Positions 1-8,439 of a stretch of DNA of 64,000 bases are shown here, piece by piece; position 1 is the first letter of the stretch, and every line of letters starts with the position of its first letter. The notes under the pieces were generated by a model. The model was not told the origin of the DNA. It saw only the letters and a program-made list of their open reading frames with translations, and did no database searches. The DNA comes from Lachnospiraceae bacterium (GTDB lineage: Bacteria; Bacillota; Clostridia; Lachnospirales; Lachnospiraceae), in NCBI GenBank assembly GCA_022790855.1, contig JAAVYA010000027.1, positions 1 to 64,000 of the forward strand, written 5' to 3'. The position numbers were made by a program, and so were the translations under genes.

Positions 1-74
1 AATAACGGGGATTAAGGAAAAACCGTCTGTTTCCCCCAAATGACATTCCTATATTCGCAGTCTAAATTATGGTC

Positions 75-119
75 AAAAAGACCAGTTTTCCTTAGTAAAT
101 AGGGGAAACCGGTCTTTTT
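75..119. terminator. Bidirectional terminator-like hairpin
   Basis: Two arms pair almost perfectly: 75-91 (AAAAAGACC at its outer end) and 103-119 (GGTCTTTTT at its outer end). The A-run on one side and T-run on the other make it a plausible intrinsic terminator in either direction. It lies between whatever precedes the window and the helicase, so the capsule operon probably starts downstream of it or is reached by read-through. Confidence 0.7.
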
Positions 120-167
120 ATATTGAAGTACATTGCTTCATTACATTTCCAAAGGGAGGAATGGCAA

Positions 168-2276
168 ATGGGAATTACGCTGTATGAGCACAATCTGACC
201 GCGTACAAGGCCGCTCTCCACCAAATGGAACATACAAAAAAAGCAGCCGTCATACACCCTACCGGAACCGGGAAATCCTTCATTGCCTTTCAGCTCTGCC
301 AGGAGCATCTGGAGCAGACAGTCTGCTGGCTGTCTCCTTCCGAGTATATTTTCCGCACCCAGGAAGAGAACTGGAACCGGGCGGGAGGCGGGCCGCTTCC
401 CAATATCCGTTTCTTCACCTATGCCAAATTGATGCTGATGAGCGGGAAAGAACTGGAAGAAATACGGCCATCCTACATTGTCCTGGATGAATTCCACCGC
501 TGCGGCGCCAGGATGTGGGGGCAGGGGGTAAACCGCCTGCTCGCCTTATTCCCGGAGGTTCCTTTGCTTGGCCTGTCCGCCACCAACATCCGTTACCTGG
601 ATAACCAGCGGGATATGGCGGATGAACTCTTTGACGGCTGTATCGCCTCTGAGATGACGCTGGGGGAGGCGGTTGTCCGAGGTATATTGCATCCGCCTAA
701 ATATGTGCTGTCTGTTTTTTCCTATCAGAAGGATATCAAACGGTATGAAGAACGGATCCGTTCCGCAAAAAGCCGCGGGGTGAGAGAAGCAGCCCAGAAA
801 GCGCTGGAAGCGCTGCGGCGGGCGCTGGAAAAGGCCGACGGGATGGATGAAGTATTTCGAAAGCATATGCCGGATGCAGCCGGAAAATATCTTGTCTTCT
901 GCGCAAATTACAGTCATATGCAGGAAATGATGGAAAAAGTCCCGGAGTGGTTTGGAAAGACGGACCAAGAGCCCCATGTGTATTCGGTGTATGCAGAGGA
1001 TCCGGAGACCAGCAGGGAATTTACTGCTTTCAAAGAGGATAAGAGCAGGCATTTGAAGCTGTTATTCTGTATTGATATGCTCAATGAGGGGATCCATGTG
1101 GAGGACGTAAGCGGGGTCATTCTCCTGCGTCCCACAGTTTCCCCCATAATCTACAAACAGCAGATTGGCCGGGCCTTGTCTGCGGGGAAAAAACGGGAAA
1201 CAGTGATCTTTGACATTGTGCTGAATATTGAGAACCTTTACAGTATTGGAACTTTGGAGATAGAAATGCGGGAGGCGGTGGAACGTTTTCGGGAACTAGG
1301 CAGGGAAAGAGATATTGTAAACACACATTTTCAGGTTATAGATGAAGCAGCAGACTGCATTCGCTTGTTTGAGGAGCTGGAGGGAACACTGGGAGCTTCC
1401 TGGGAGCTGATGTATGCATGCGCCAAACAATATCATGAAACATATGGGAATCTGGAGATTCCCAAACGCTACCGCACGCCGGAAGGGTATTCTTTAGGGC
1501 AGTGGCTGGACACCCAGAGGAAAGTTTATACCGGAAAAGTCAGCGGCGTTTTGTCAAAAGATCAGATCGCCCGCCTCAATGAACTGGGCATGCGGTGGAA
1601 GGATGCCAGAGACGCCGTCTGGGAACGCAATTATGAAGAAGCCAGAAAGTATTATAAAGCCAATGGGAACCTGCTGGTAGGGGCCAGGGAAGAGGTAAAC
1701 GGGATCCCCCTGGGACGCTGGATCGCCCAACTGAGGGTATCCAAGAAGAAACATGAGGTGCAGCCCTGCCTGACCCCGGAGCGTGTGCAGGCATTGGAAG
1801 AGATCGGCATGGTCTGGGATGTGCCGGCCTACCAATGGGAACAGAACTATGCGGCTGCAAAAGCCTACTATCAGAGACATGGGAACCTGGACGTACCAAG
1901 CGCCTATGTGGATGAGAACGGCGTCTGCCTGGGGGCCTGGATTGGAAAAATGCGCGTTACCGGGAACCAGGGGCATCCGGGAGCGGGCAAAAGCTACCGG
2001 GGAGCCGTCCTTACCGGGGAGCAGGTCAAAAGGCTGGAGGAGATCGGAATGGTCTGGCAGCCGAAGAGGGATTACACCTGGGCCAATGCATATACCCTGG
2101 CCTGTGAATACCAAAAGGAGCACGGCGATTTGAACATCCCGGTTTCCTTTGCCGCAGAAGGGGGCTGCCGCCTGGGGAAATGGATCCGCCACCAGCGGGA
2201 CGCCTGGAGGGACGGTACGCTTTCCGGGGAACGGAAGAAGAAACTGGAGTCGATCGGAATGAATATGAATCAATAA
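168..2276 (+). CDS. SF2 DEAD/DEAH-type helicase with four helicase-associated (HA) repeats
   Basis: 703 residues from ATG 168, chosen because GGGAGGA lies just upstream; the open frame reaches back to a TTG at 123 without a site. The N-terminal half is an SF2 ATPase: Walker A PTGTGKS (about 31-37), DEFH box (about 107-110), SAT motif (about 135) and motif VI QIGRALSAG (about 331). The C-terminal third has four HA repeats of about 65 residues, each with W..Y...A..Y....GNL near its start and LGxWI in the middle (about 412-478, 480-545, 548-625, 629-700). HA repeats are thought to bind nucleic acid. The stop lies 1 bp before the next gene, so it is probably co-transcribed with capsule genes. Its role there is unknown. 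Confidence 0.88.
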   Translation: MGITLYEHNLTAYKAALHQMEHTKKAAVIHPTGTGKSFIAFQLCQEHLEQTVCWLSPSEYIFRTQEENWNRAGGGPLPNIRFFTYAKLMLMSGKELEEIRPSYIVLDEFHRCGARMWGQGVNRLLALFPEVPLLGLSATNIRYLDNQRDMADELFDGCIASEMTLGEAVVRGILHPPKYVLSVFSYQKDIKRYEERIRSAKSRGVREAAQKALEALRRALEKADGMDEVFRKHMPDAAGKYLVFCANYSHMQEMMEKVPEWFGKTDQEPHVYSVYAEDPETSREFTAFKEDKSRHLKLLFCIDMLNEGIHVEDVSGVILLRPTVSPIIYKQQIGRALSAGKKRETVIFDIVLNIENLYSIGTLEIEMREAVERFRELGRERDIVNTHFQVIDEAADCIRLFEELEGTLGASWELMYACAKQYHETYGNLEIPKRYRTPEGYSLGQWLDTQRKVYTGKVSGVLSKDQIARLNELGMRWKDARDAVWERNYEEARKYYKANGNLLVGAREEVNGIPLGRWIAQLRVSKKKHEVQPCLTPERVQALEEIGMVWDVPAYQWEQNYAAAKAYYQRHGNLDVPSAYVDENGVCLGAWIGKMRVTGNQGHPGAGKSYRGAVLTGEQVKRLEEIGMVWQPKRDYTWANAYTLACEYQKEHGDLNIPVSFAAEGGCRLGKWIRHQRDAWRDGTLSGERKKKLESIGMNMNQ

Positions 2277-2277
2277 A

Positions 2278-3615
2278 ATGGAGAATACAGCGATGGATTT
2301 TGAAGAAGACCTGCGGTTTGAAGGGATAAAGCCGCTGGAACCAAAAGCGCTCCTGGCTTCCCCTACCATGCATGGGGAAGAAATGGATTATATAGCGGAG
2401 GCGTACCGCAGCAACTGGATGACGACCCTTGGGGAAAATATCGACAGGCTGGAACAGAGTGCGTCAGAATTTCTGGGAGAAAAACATGCGGTTGCCGTAA
2501 CCTGCGGGACAGCGGCGCTGCACCTGGCGGTGAAGCTGGCGGCCAGGAGGCTGTATGGAAGCAGCAGCGGGATCTCCACGCCAGCCGGGCTGGGGGCTGG
2601 GGGCTCCCTGCTGGGGAAGCGCGTATTCTGCTCGGATATGACCTTTGCCGCGACGGTGAACCCTGTTGTATATGAAGGTGGAGAGCCCGTATTCATTGAC
2701 GGGGAGTATGATACTTGGAATATGGACCCGGAGGCATTAGAGCAGGCATTTGAACGGTATCCGGATGTAAAGCTGGCGGTGCTTGCCCACCTGTACGGCA
2801 CACCAGCGAAGGCAGAAGAAATCCGGGAGATCTGCCGCACCCATGGAGCGCTATTGATCGAAGACGCCGCGGAGAGCCTGGGAGCAGTATACCGGGGGGA
2901 GCAGACGGGGACGTTTGGGGATTACGGCATCCTCAGTTTTAATGGGAACAAGATCATTACGGGAAGCTCCGGCGGAATGCTGCTGTGCGGGACAAAGGAA
3001 GAGGCGGAGAAAGCCAGGAAATGGAGCACCCAGAGCCGGGAGGCGGCGCCCTGGTATCAGCATGAGGAGATTGGGTACAATTACCGGATGAGCAATGTGA
3101 TAGCGGGAGTGGTGCGGGGGCAGTGGGGGCACTTACAGGAGCATATCCAGGAGAAAGCCAGGATTTACCACGGATACCGGAAAGGGCTTTCCGATCTGCC
3201 GGTGGATATGAACCCCTGGGAAGAAGGAAAAAGCGTTCCGAATTACTGGCTGAGCTGCATGACGGTTCGCCCGGAGGCCATGTGCGGGACACAGCGATCG
3301 GGGAGGTTATCTGTATACCGGAGGGAGAGAGGGAAAACATGCCCTACGGAAATTTTGGAGGTTCTGTCCCGTTACGGGGCGGAGGGAAGGCCCATATGGA
3401 AGCCCATGCATTTGCAGCCCATGTACAGGAACCATGGATTTGTTACAGCGAAAGGCTCCGGGCGTGGGCAGAGCAATGCATATAGTTCTGAGGGTCAGGA
3501 AAGAGATGTGGGTGCGGATATCTTTTACCGGGGCTTATGCCTGCCGTCGGATATCAAGATGACCCGGGGACAGCAGGAAGAGATCATAGAAATCATACAT
3601 AGGTGCTTTGAATGA
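2278..3615 (+). CDS. DegT/DnrJ/EryC1-family PLP-dependent sugar aminotransferase
   Basis: 445 residues. These enzymes transfer an amino group from glutamate to a keto-sugar nucleotide (PglE or ArnB type), making amino sugars for surface glycans. Visible family marks are the [10 protein letters not shown] cofactor-phosphate loop, the [10 protein letters not shown] segment with the ring-contacting Asp, SFNGNK with the expected PLP lysine K225, and GYNYRMSN. A Gly/Ser-rich insertion lies near residue 95. The C-terminus [19 protein letters not shown] is typical of aminotransferases paired with PglC-type transferases. The start is 1 bp after the helicase stop. A degraded copy of its C-terminus lies at 3786-3830. 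Confidence 0.9.
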   Translation: MENTAMDFEEDLRFEGIKPLEPKALLASPTMHGEEMDYIAEAYRSNWMTTLGENIDRLEQSASEFLGEKHAVAVTCGTAALHLAVKLAARRLYGSSSGISTPAGLGAGGSLLGKRVFCSDMTFAATVNPVVYEGGEPVFIDGEYDTWNMDPEALEQAFERYPDVKLAVLAHLYGTPAKAEEIREICRTHGALLIEDAAESLGAVYRGEQTGTFGDYGILSFNGNKIITGSSGGMLLCGTKEEAEKARKWSTQSREAAPWYQHEEIGYNYRMSNVIAGVVRGQWGHLQEHIQEKARIYHGYRKGLSDLPVDMNPWEEGKSVPNYWLSCMTVRPEAMCGTQRSGRLSVYRRERGKTCPTEILEVLSRYGAEGRPIWKPMHLQPMYRNHGFVTAKGSGRGQSNAYSSEGQERDVGADIFYRGLCLPSDIKMTRGQQEEIIEIIHRCFE

Positions 3616-3616
3616 A

Positions 3617-3766
3617 AAAGAGACGTTGGAAAAACTCTGGTGCCGTAGTTTAGATGAATTACCGGAAATTTTGAATATTGTAAAAGGCGATATGAGCAGT
3701 GTAGGCCCGCGGCTCTTGTCGATGGAATATTTGCCTAGAGCGAACCGGGTAAAGCTGCCCGACTGA
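3617..3766 (+). pseudogene. Remnant of a bacterial sugar transferase (phosphoglycosyltransferase)
   Basis: In the frame beginning at 3617, a short peptide contains [19 protein letters not shown] followed by [11 protein letters not shown]. This is the same block as SLDELPEAFNIIKGDMSVV and GPRPLAVQYLP in the intact gene just downstream. Only the catalytic Asp-Glu region survives; the N-terminal membrane helix and the C-terminal third are missing, and it ends at TGA 3764. It is a decayed second copy, divergent enough not to be a recent duplicate. Confidence 0.8.
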
Positions 3767-3785
3767 GATTTTGGAAGCGATTTGG

Positions 3786-3830
3786 CAGTAGAATAGGGTG
3801 ATTGAGATTATTAAGAGATGTTTTGAGTAG
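3786..3830 (+). pseudogene. Remnant of an aminotransferase C-terminus
   Basis: Codons from 3786 read Q-stop-N-R-V-I-E-I-I-K-R-C-F-E-stop, which matches the end of the intact aminotransferase ([14 protein letters not shown]). One glutamine codon has become TAG. With the adjacent transferase relic, this shows that a second aminotransferase/transferase pair once occupied or was recombined into this junction. Confidence 0.65.
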
Positions 3831-3842
3831 AGGGGATAGGCG

Positions 3843-4508
3843 ATGGAAAATAAACACAAACCTTACGGTCCTTACGAAAAGTACATAAAGCGCCCTTTAG
3901 ATTTTTGCTGTGGATTAGCGGCAGTCATCGTTTTTGGATGGCTTTACATATTCGTTGCTATCTTGGTGAGAGTGAAGCTGGGATCGCCTGTGCTGTTCCG
4001 GCAGAAGAGGCCAGGTAAAGACGGTGAAATTTTTGAAATGTTTAAGTTCAGGTCTATGACAAACGAGAAAGATGAGAATGGGGATTTATTACCAGACGCA
4101 GAAAGGCTGACCAGGTTTAGCCGCATTCTTAGGTCTACTTCTTTAGACGAGCTTCCAGAGGCTTTCAATATTATAAAAGGCGATATGTCGGTAGTCGGTC
4201 CCAGACCGCTTGCTGTGCAGTATTTGCCATTCTATAGCGATACAGAGCGTCATCGTCACGATGTGCGCCCCGGACTAAGCGGGCTGGCACAGGTGCATGG
4301 AAGGAATGCGGTTAATTGGGAAGAGAAGTTTGCTTATGATATTGAATATGTAAATAAGATTACATTTCTGGGAGATATCAAAATCATTCTTTTATCTGTG
4401 AAAACGGCATTGAAACGGGAAAGTATTGGAATAAGGGGCATTGATTCGCCATTGGACTTTGACATTTATCGGAAACAGCAGTGGGAGCAGGAAGGAATAA
4501 GACAGTGA
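3843..4508 (+). CDS. Undecaprenyl-phosphate sugar phosphotransferase (PglC-type monotopic phosphoglycosyltransferase)
   Basis: 221 residues, the size of the minimal PglC-like class. It starts glycan assembly by moving a sugar-1-phosphate from a nucleotide sugar to undecaprenyl phosphate at the inner face of the membrane. Features are one N-terminal membrane-inserted helix (about 20-40), RQKRPGKDGEIF with KFRSM, the catalytic Asp-Glu dyad in SLDELPE (about D102-E103), GDMSVVGPRPL, and RPGLSGLAQV near the C-terminus. The start has a GGGG-type site at 3832. It overlaps the following acetyltransferase by 4 bp (GTGA). Confidence 0.92.
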   Translation: MENKHKPYGPYEKYIKRPLDFCCGLAAVIVFGWLYIFVAILVRVKLGSPVLFRQKRPGKDGEIFEMFKFRSMTNEKDENGDLLPDAERLTRFSRILRSTSLDELPEAFNIIKGDMSVVGPRPLAVQYLPFYSDTERHRHDVRPGLSGLAQVHGRNAVNWEEKFAYDIEYVNKITFLGDIKIILLSVKTALKRESIGIRGIDSPLDFDIYRKQQWEQEGIRQ

Positions 4509-5029
4509 ATATAGAGGGAAAGGTCGTTGTATTAAGAGCGATTTCGATGAAAGACACAAAATTGCTGATGGAATTAATCAATGATGCAGATACCGAGAAA
4601 ATGCTAGGGGGAAGTTCTTTCCCTGTTTCGCTTGAGGGGCAGGAAAAATGGATTGCAGAGCAGTGTGGCAGAACGGACGTATTGCGCTGTATCGTTGCTC
4701 CAAAAGGGAATAAGGAAACAGGGTTGGGGACGGTGATCCTGACAGATATTGATTACAAAAATGGCGTCGCCCAGGTGCATATCAAAATGGATAAGCAGTG
4801 TGGTCGTGGAAAAGGATACGGCACGGACGCAATCCACACGATAGTGTCCTATGCCTTTGATGAAATGCGGTTAAACTGCGTTTTCGCGGAAGTTCTGGAG
4901 TATAACAGCGTATCTCAGAGACTGTTCGAGAAATGCGGTTTCCACAGGGATGGAGTGCTCCGCAAGCGCGTGTTTAAAGAAGGCTCCTTTATTGATGTTT
5001 ATTCTTATTCCAAGCTTAGAGGGGACTGA
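4505..5029 (+). CDS. GNAT-family N-acetyltransferase (RimJ/RimL-like)
   Basis: 174 residues from GTG 4505, which overlaps the stop of the previous gene and has AGGAAGG about 10 bp upstream; an ATG at 4481 would give a longer overlap and is less likely. The acetyl-CoA loop reads CGRGKGYGTDA, followed by NCVFAEVLEYNSVSQRLFEKCGF, the usual GNAT motif B. Placed directly behind the aminotransferase and phosphoglycosyltransferase, it may acetylate the amino sugar made upstream, as in bacillosamine-type pathways. That substrate is inference. Confidence 0.83.
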   Translation: MNIEGKVVVLRAISMKDTKLLMELINDADTEKMLGGSSFPVSLEGQEKWIAEQCGRTDVLRCIVAPKGNKETGLGTVILTDIDYKNGVAQVHIKMDKQCGRGKGYGTDAIHTIVSYAFDEMRLNCVFAEVLEYNSVSQRLFEKCGFHRDGVLRKRVFKEGSFIDVYSYSKLRGD

Positions 5030-5074
5030 AGAAGGGGGAACAGAAAGGGACTTGAAGGAAAGGCTGATGAAAGA

Positions 5075-6115
5075 TTGAAGACGATCAGAGAGATAGGAAG
5101 CGAATTCTGGACGAATGGGCCGACAAGCCGAAACCGTGTTTTTCTGTTAAGTGGAAGAACCGCACTGGAATATATTATTCGGGATATCTTAAAGCGATAC
5201 GAAATTAACTCGGCACTTCTTCCGAGCTACTGCTGCCATACAATGATCGAGCCGTTTTTCAGACATAGAATTCCGGTTAGATTTTATGACATCTATTTTG
5301 ACGAGGTGAAGGGCAGCATTACAGCTGATGTACCGAAAGCCCGAGAAAATGAAGTCTTTTACTTTATGAACTACTTTGGATTCCATGAATTGCGGGGGCT
5401 TGATCTAAATGAAGTTTTAGACAATTACGCTGTGTCTATTGAGGATAGGACCCACTCGTGCATGGGCGGTAACAGTGAATCAAATGCCGATTACAGTTAT
5501 GCAAGCTACAGAAAATGGACAGGTTTTGATGGAATTGCGGTTGCTGTTAAAAAGAACGGGGGGTTTGTGGAATACCCCAAAACGGAGAATAGCGGGTATA
5601 CTTCCTTGCGGAGACAGGCTTTTTCCATGAAAAGAGACTTCATACATTCCGGTTTTGGGGATAAAGAAGCATTCCTTAGCTTATTCGAGGAAGCGGAACA
5701 TCTGCTGGAATTGGATTATGCAGGATATAAGCCATCGGCAGACACAATGGCAGCCTTTCTGCAATTAGACACGTCCTGTATTGCGGAGAAACGAAAGGAA
5801 AATGCGGTTGTACTGCTTGAAGGACTGAAAGACATTCCGGAAATGGAACGGATGTTTTCGGCTGTGAAGGAGAATGATGTTCCTTTGTTTGTACCTGCTC
5901 TGGTAAAAACAGGGAGAACAGAATTAAGAAAATATCTGATAGGTAATACCATATATTGTCCGATACACTGGCAGGTATCGGAATTCCACTATGGAATAAG
6001 CAAAAGAGCGGAGACACTGTATCGAGAGGAATTGTCCCTGGTCTGCGATCAGCGGTACGATGTTGAGGACATGGAGAGGATGATTGATTGCATACGGAAG
6101 TTTTATGTGAGGTAA
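5075..6115 (+). CDS. PLP-dependent-transferase-fold protein of capsule locus, DegT-like
   Basis: 346 residues from TTG 5075; no better start is visible and the ribosome site is weak (GGAAAGG about 13 bp upstream). The N-terminal LSGRTALEYIIRDI and LPSYCCHTMIEPFF match the cofactor and substrate region of fold-type I aminotransferases. SYASYRKWTGFDG has a lysine where the PLP lysine is expected. Overall similarity to DegT enzymes is weak, so catalysis is uncertain. It sits 4 bp before a FemAB-like gene, suggesting that the two act on the same sugar or amino-acid substituent. Confidence 0.6.
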   Translation: MKTIREIGSEFWTNGPTSRNRVFLLSGRTALEYIIRDILKRYEINSALLPSYCCHTMIEPFFRHRIPVRFYDIYFDEVKGSITADVPKARENEVFYFMNYFGFHELRGLDLNEVLDNYAVSIEDRTHSCMGGNSESNADYSYASYRKWTGFDGIAVAVKKNGGFVEYPKTENSGYTSLRRQAFSMKRDFIHSGFGDKEAFLSLFEEAEHLLELDYAGYKPSADTMAAFLQLDTSCIAEKRKENAVVLLEGLKDIPEMERMFSAVKENDVPLFVPALVKTGRTELRKYLIGNTIYCPIHWQVSEFHYGISKRAETLYREELSLVCDQRYDVEDMERMIDCIRKFYVR

Positions 6116-6119
6116 GAGA

Positions 6120-7193
6120 ATGGGCAGCATAATGATAAGAGAGATCGATATAAAAAATCAGACCGAATGGGATTCCATAGTTCGCTCATTTCCGAATTAT
6201 GATGTATTCTATCTTTCCCAATATTCAAAGGTGTTTATGAGGGAATCGCCAAAGAATGGGGAGCCGGTACTGCTGCTGTATGAAGATGGAATCGACCGTG
6301 CAATCAATGTGTTTTTTAGGCGCGATGTGGCGATGGATAAACATCTTACAGGAAAGATAGAGAGAGGTTCTTATTATGATCTTATAACACCTTATGGGTA
6401 TGGCGGATTTTTCGGAAATATCTCCGATTGGGATAAGTTGAACAGGGAATATACAGCATATTGCATAGAAAATCACTACATATGTGAGTTTGTACGCTTT
6501 GAACTGTTTACGGATTACCACAGGCATTACGGCGGAGAGATTGAGTCTCGGACGCATAATGTGGTGCGTTCACTGGATTTGCCGCTTGATGAAATGTGGA
6601 TGGATTTCAGACAGAAGGTCAGGAAGAATGTAAAGAAGGCAAGGAGCCATGGACTAAGCTGTATTGTGGAGAATACTGGCGAGTACTTGGATGATTTTCT
6701 CCGTATTTACAATGGCACAATGGAAAGGACGGAGGCTGAGGGAGAGTATTTCTTCAGCAGACAGTTCTTTGAAGAGCTGAATGAAATGAAAGGTAATGTG
6801 ATGTATTTCCATATTTTTTACGAAGGGAAGATTATATCCACGGAGCTTGTGATTTATGGAGCAGAGAATGCGTACAGCTATCTTGGCGGAACAGATTCAG
6901 CGTATTTTGATGTGCGTCCAAATGATTATCTGAAATATGAAATTATAAAATGGGCAAAAGAGAAAGGTTTGAAAAACTTTGTCCTCGGCGGCGGCTATGG
7001 GGCGGACGATGGAATTTTCCAGTATAAAGCCTGTCTGGCGCCCCATGGAATCGTGGATTTTCATATCGGCAAGAAGGTTTTAAATCAAAACACATACGAT
7101 GAGCTTTGTTCTTTGCGAGGAATAAGGAGCAACAGTACGAATTTAGAACAAGTAGAGTTCTTCCCAGAATATCGTGGAGAGGGTAATGCATGA
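6120..7193 (+). CDS. FemAB-like GNAT-fold aminoacyl/acyltransferase
   Basis: 357 residues from ATG 6120 (GAGGTAAG site within the end of the previous gene). The layout fits the FemAB/peptidoglycan-bridge family: VFYLSQYSKVF near the N-terminus, FRQKVRKNVKKARSHGLS in the middle, and a C-terminal GNAT half with YLGGTDSAYFDVRPNDYLKYE and FVLGGGYGADDGIFQYK. FemAB enzymes add amino acids to lipid II; relatives in polysaccharide loci add acyl or aminoacyl groups to sugars. Given the neighbours, glycan decoration is more likely here than cell-wall bridge synthesis. Confidence 0.8.
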   Translation: MGSIMIREIDIKNQTEWDSIVRSFPNYDVFYLSQYSKVFMRESPKNGEPVLLLYEDGIDRAINVFFRRDVAMDKHLTGKIERGSYYDLITPYGYGGFFGNISDWDKLNREYTAYCIENHYICEFVRFELFTDYHRHYGGEIESRTHNVVRSLDLPLDEMWMDFRQKVRKNVKKARSHGLSCIVENTGEYLDDFLRIYNGTMERTEAEGEYFFSRQFFEELNEMKGNVMYFHIFYEGKIISTELVIYGAENAYSYLGGTDSAYFDVRPNDYLKYEIIKWAKEKGLKNFVLGGGYGADDGIFQYKACLAPHGIVDFHIGKKVLNQNTYDELCSLRGIRSNSTNLEQVEFFPEYRGEGNA

Positions 7194-7212
7194 AATTGGA
7201 AGAGGTCAGCGG

Positions 7213-8427
7213 ATGAAGATATTATTTGCAACTCTGTATGACATGAATCATATAGAAACTCGCGGGATTTATGAAGATTTGCTGCGTGTATTTATGCAAA
7301 ATAGTCATGAGGTATTTGTCGTCTCGCCATTGGAGCGGTATAAGAAAGAAAAGACAAAACTAATAAATTGTGATGGTTGTACTATTTTAAAAGTAAGAAC
7401 AGGAAATATACAAAAGACCAATTTTATGGAAAAGGGAGTTGCAACACTATTACTAGAAAGTCAATTCATATCAGCTATAAAGAGGTATTTTGGAAATATA
7501 AAATTTGATCTTGTATTATATTCAACCCCTCCTATCACGCTTGCAGGTGTAATCGAATATGTGAAAAAACGTGATGACGCTAAATCATATCTGCTTTTGA
7601 AGGATATATTCCCTCAAAATGCAGTTGATATTGGGATGATGAGTAAAACAGGCATAAAGGGAGTCTTATATAAATATTTCAGAAAAAAAGAGAAGAAGTT
7701 GTATGCGCTGTCAGATTATATTGGCTGCATGAGTCAGGCAAATGTGAATTATGTCTTAAAGCATAATCCGGAAATTGACGCAGGCAGAGTAGAGATTTGC
7801 CCGAATTCAGTTGAGCCGATTGATAGATCGGTATCAGGAGAAGAGAAAATTTTAATGAGAAAGAAGTATGGTATTCCCCTTGATCAAACTGTATTTGTGT
7901 ATGGCGGCAATTTGGGAAAACCACAAGGAATACCGTTTTTGATAGAGTGTCTGAAAAGTCAGAAAGATAATGAAGAGGTATTTTTTCTGATTGTTGGTGG
8001 AGGAACTGAGTACGGAAAATTGGAAGAGTACTTGAACGACTCTAAGCAAGAAAATGTAAAATTGGTGCCGAGACTTCCAAAAGAGGATTACGACCGCATG
8101 GTAGGAAGTTGTGATGTGGGTATGATTTTTTTGGATCATAGATTTACCATTCCAAACTTTCCCAGTAGGCTGCTTTCATATATGCAAGCGAAGTTGCCGG
8201 TACTTGCGGTAACTGACCCTAACACAGATATAGGAAAGGTTATCGCAGAAGGTGGTTTTGGGTGGTGGTGCGAGAGCAATAGTGTGATAGGTTTTTCTGA
8301 TCAAATAAGTTTGATTTGTAACGCAGGCATAGATGAAGCTGGAAACAATGGATTTGAATTTATGTGCAGAAACTATGGAGCAGATAGTGCTTACTCTGTT
8401 GTGTTGGAGAAAATTACGCAGCAATAA
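7213..8427 (+). CDS. Glycosyltransferase family 4 (GT-B fold), WbuB-like
   Basis: 404 residues from ATG 7213, 9 bp after AGAGG; an upstream in-frame ATG at 7174 overlaps the previous gene and lacks a site. The N-terminus MKILFATLYDMNH is a Rossmann strand. LLKDIFPQNAVDIGMM is typical of WbuB/WcaI transferases, VYGGNLGKPQGIPFLIE starts the second domain, and the C-terminal FPSRLLSYMQAKLPVLAVTD is the donor-binding region. It transfers a sugar onto the lipid-linked repeat unit in the cytoplasm. This gene opens the strongly AT-rich part of the locus. Confidence 0.9.
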   Translation: MKILFATLYDMNHIETRGIYEDLLRVFMQNSHEVFVVSPLERYKKEKTKLINCDGCTILKVRTGNIQKTNFMEKGVATLLLESQFISAIKRYFGNIKFDLVLYSTPPITLAGVIEYVKKRDDAKSYLLLKDIFPQNAVDIGMMSKTGIKGVLYKYFRKKEKKLYALSDYIGCMSQANVNYVLKHNPEIDAGRVEICPNSVEPIDRSVSGEEKILMRKKYGIPLDQTVFVYGGNLGKPQGIPFLIECLKSQKDNEEVFFLIVGGGTEYGKLEEYLNDSKQENVKLVPRLPKEDYDRMVGSCDVGMIFLDHRFTIPNFPSRLLSYMQAKLPVLAVTDPNTDIGKVIAEGGFGWWCESNSVIGFSDQISLICNAGIDEAGNNGFEFMCRNYGADSAYSVVLEKITQQ

Positions 8428-8439
8428 GAGGTGAGAGAA

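Noticed and set aside
1554-2369. 271-codon minus-strand frame opposite the helicase
   Set aside because: Shadow of the helicase repeats; low-complexity translation, no ribosome site.
3123-3485. 120-codon + frame inside the aminotransferase gene
   Set aside because: Alternative-frame shadow; the aminotransferase frame is intact with family motifs throughout.
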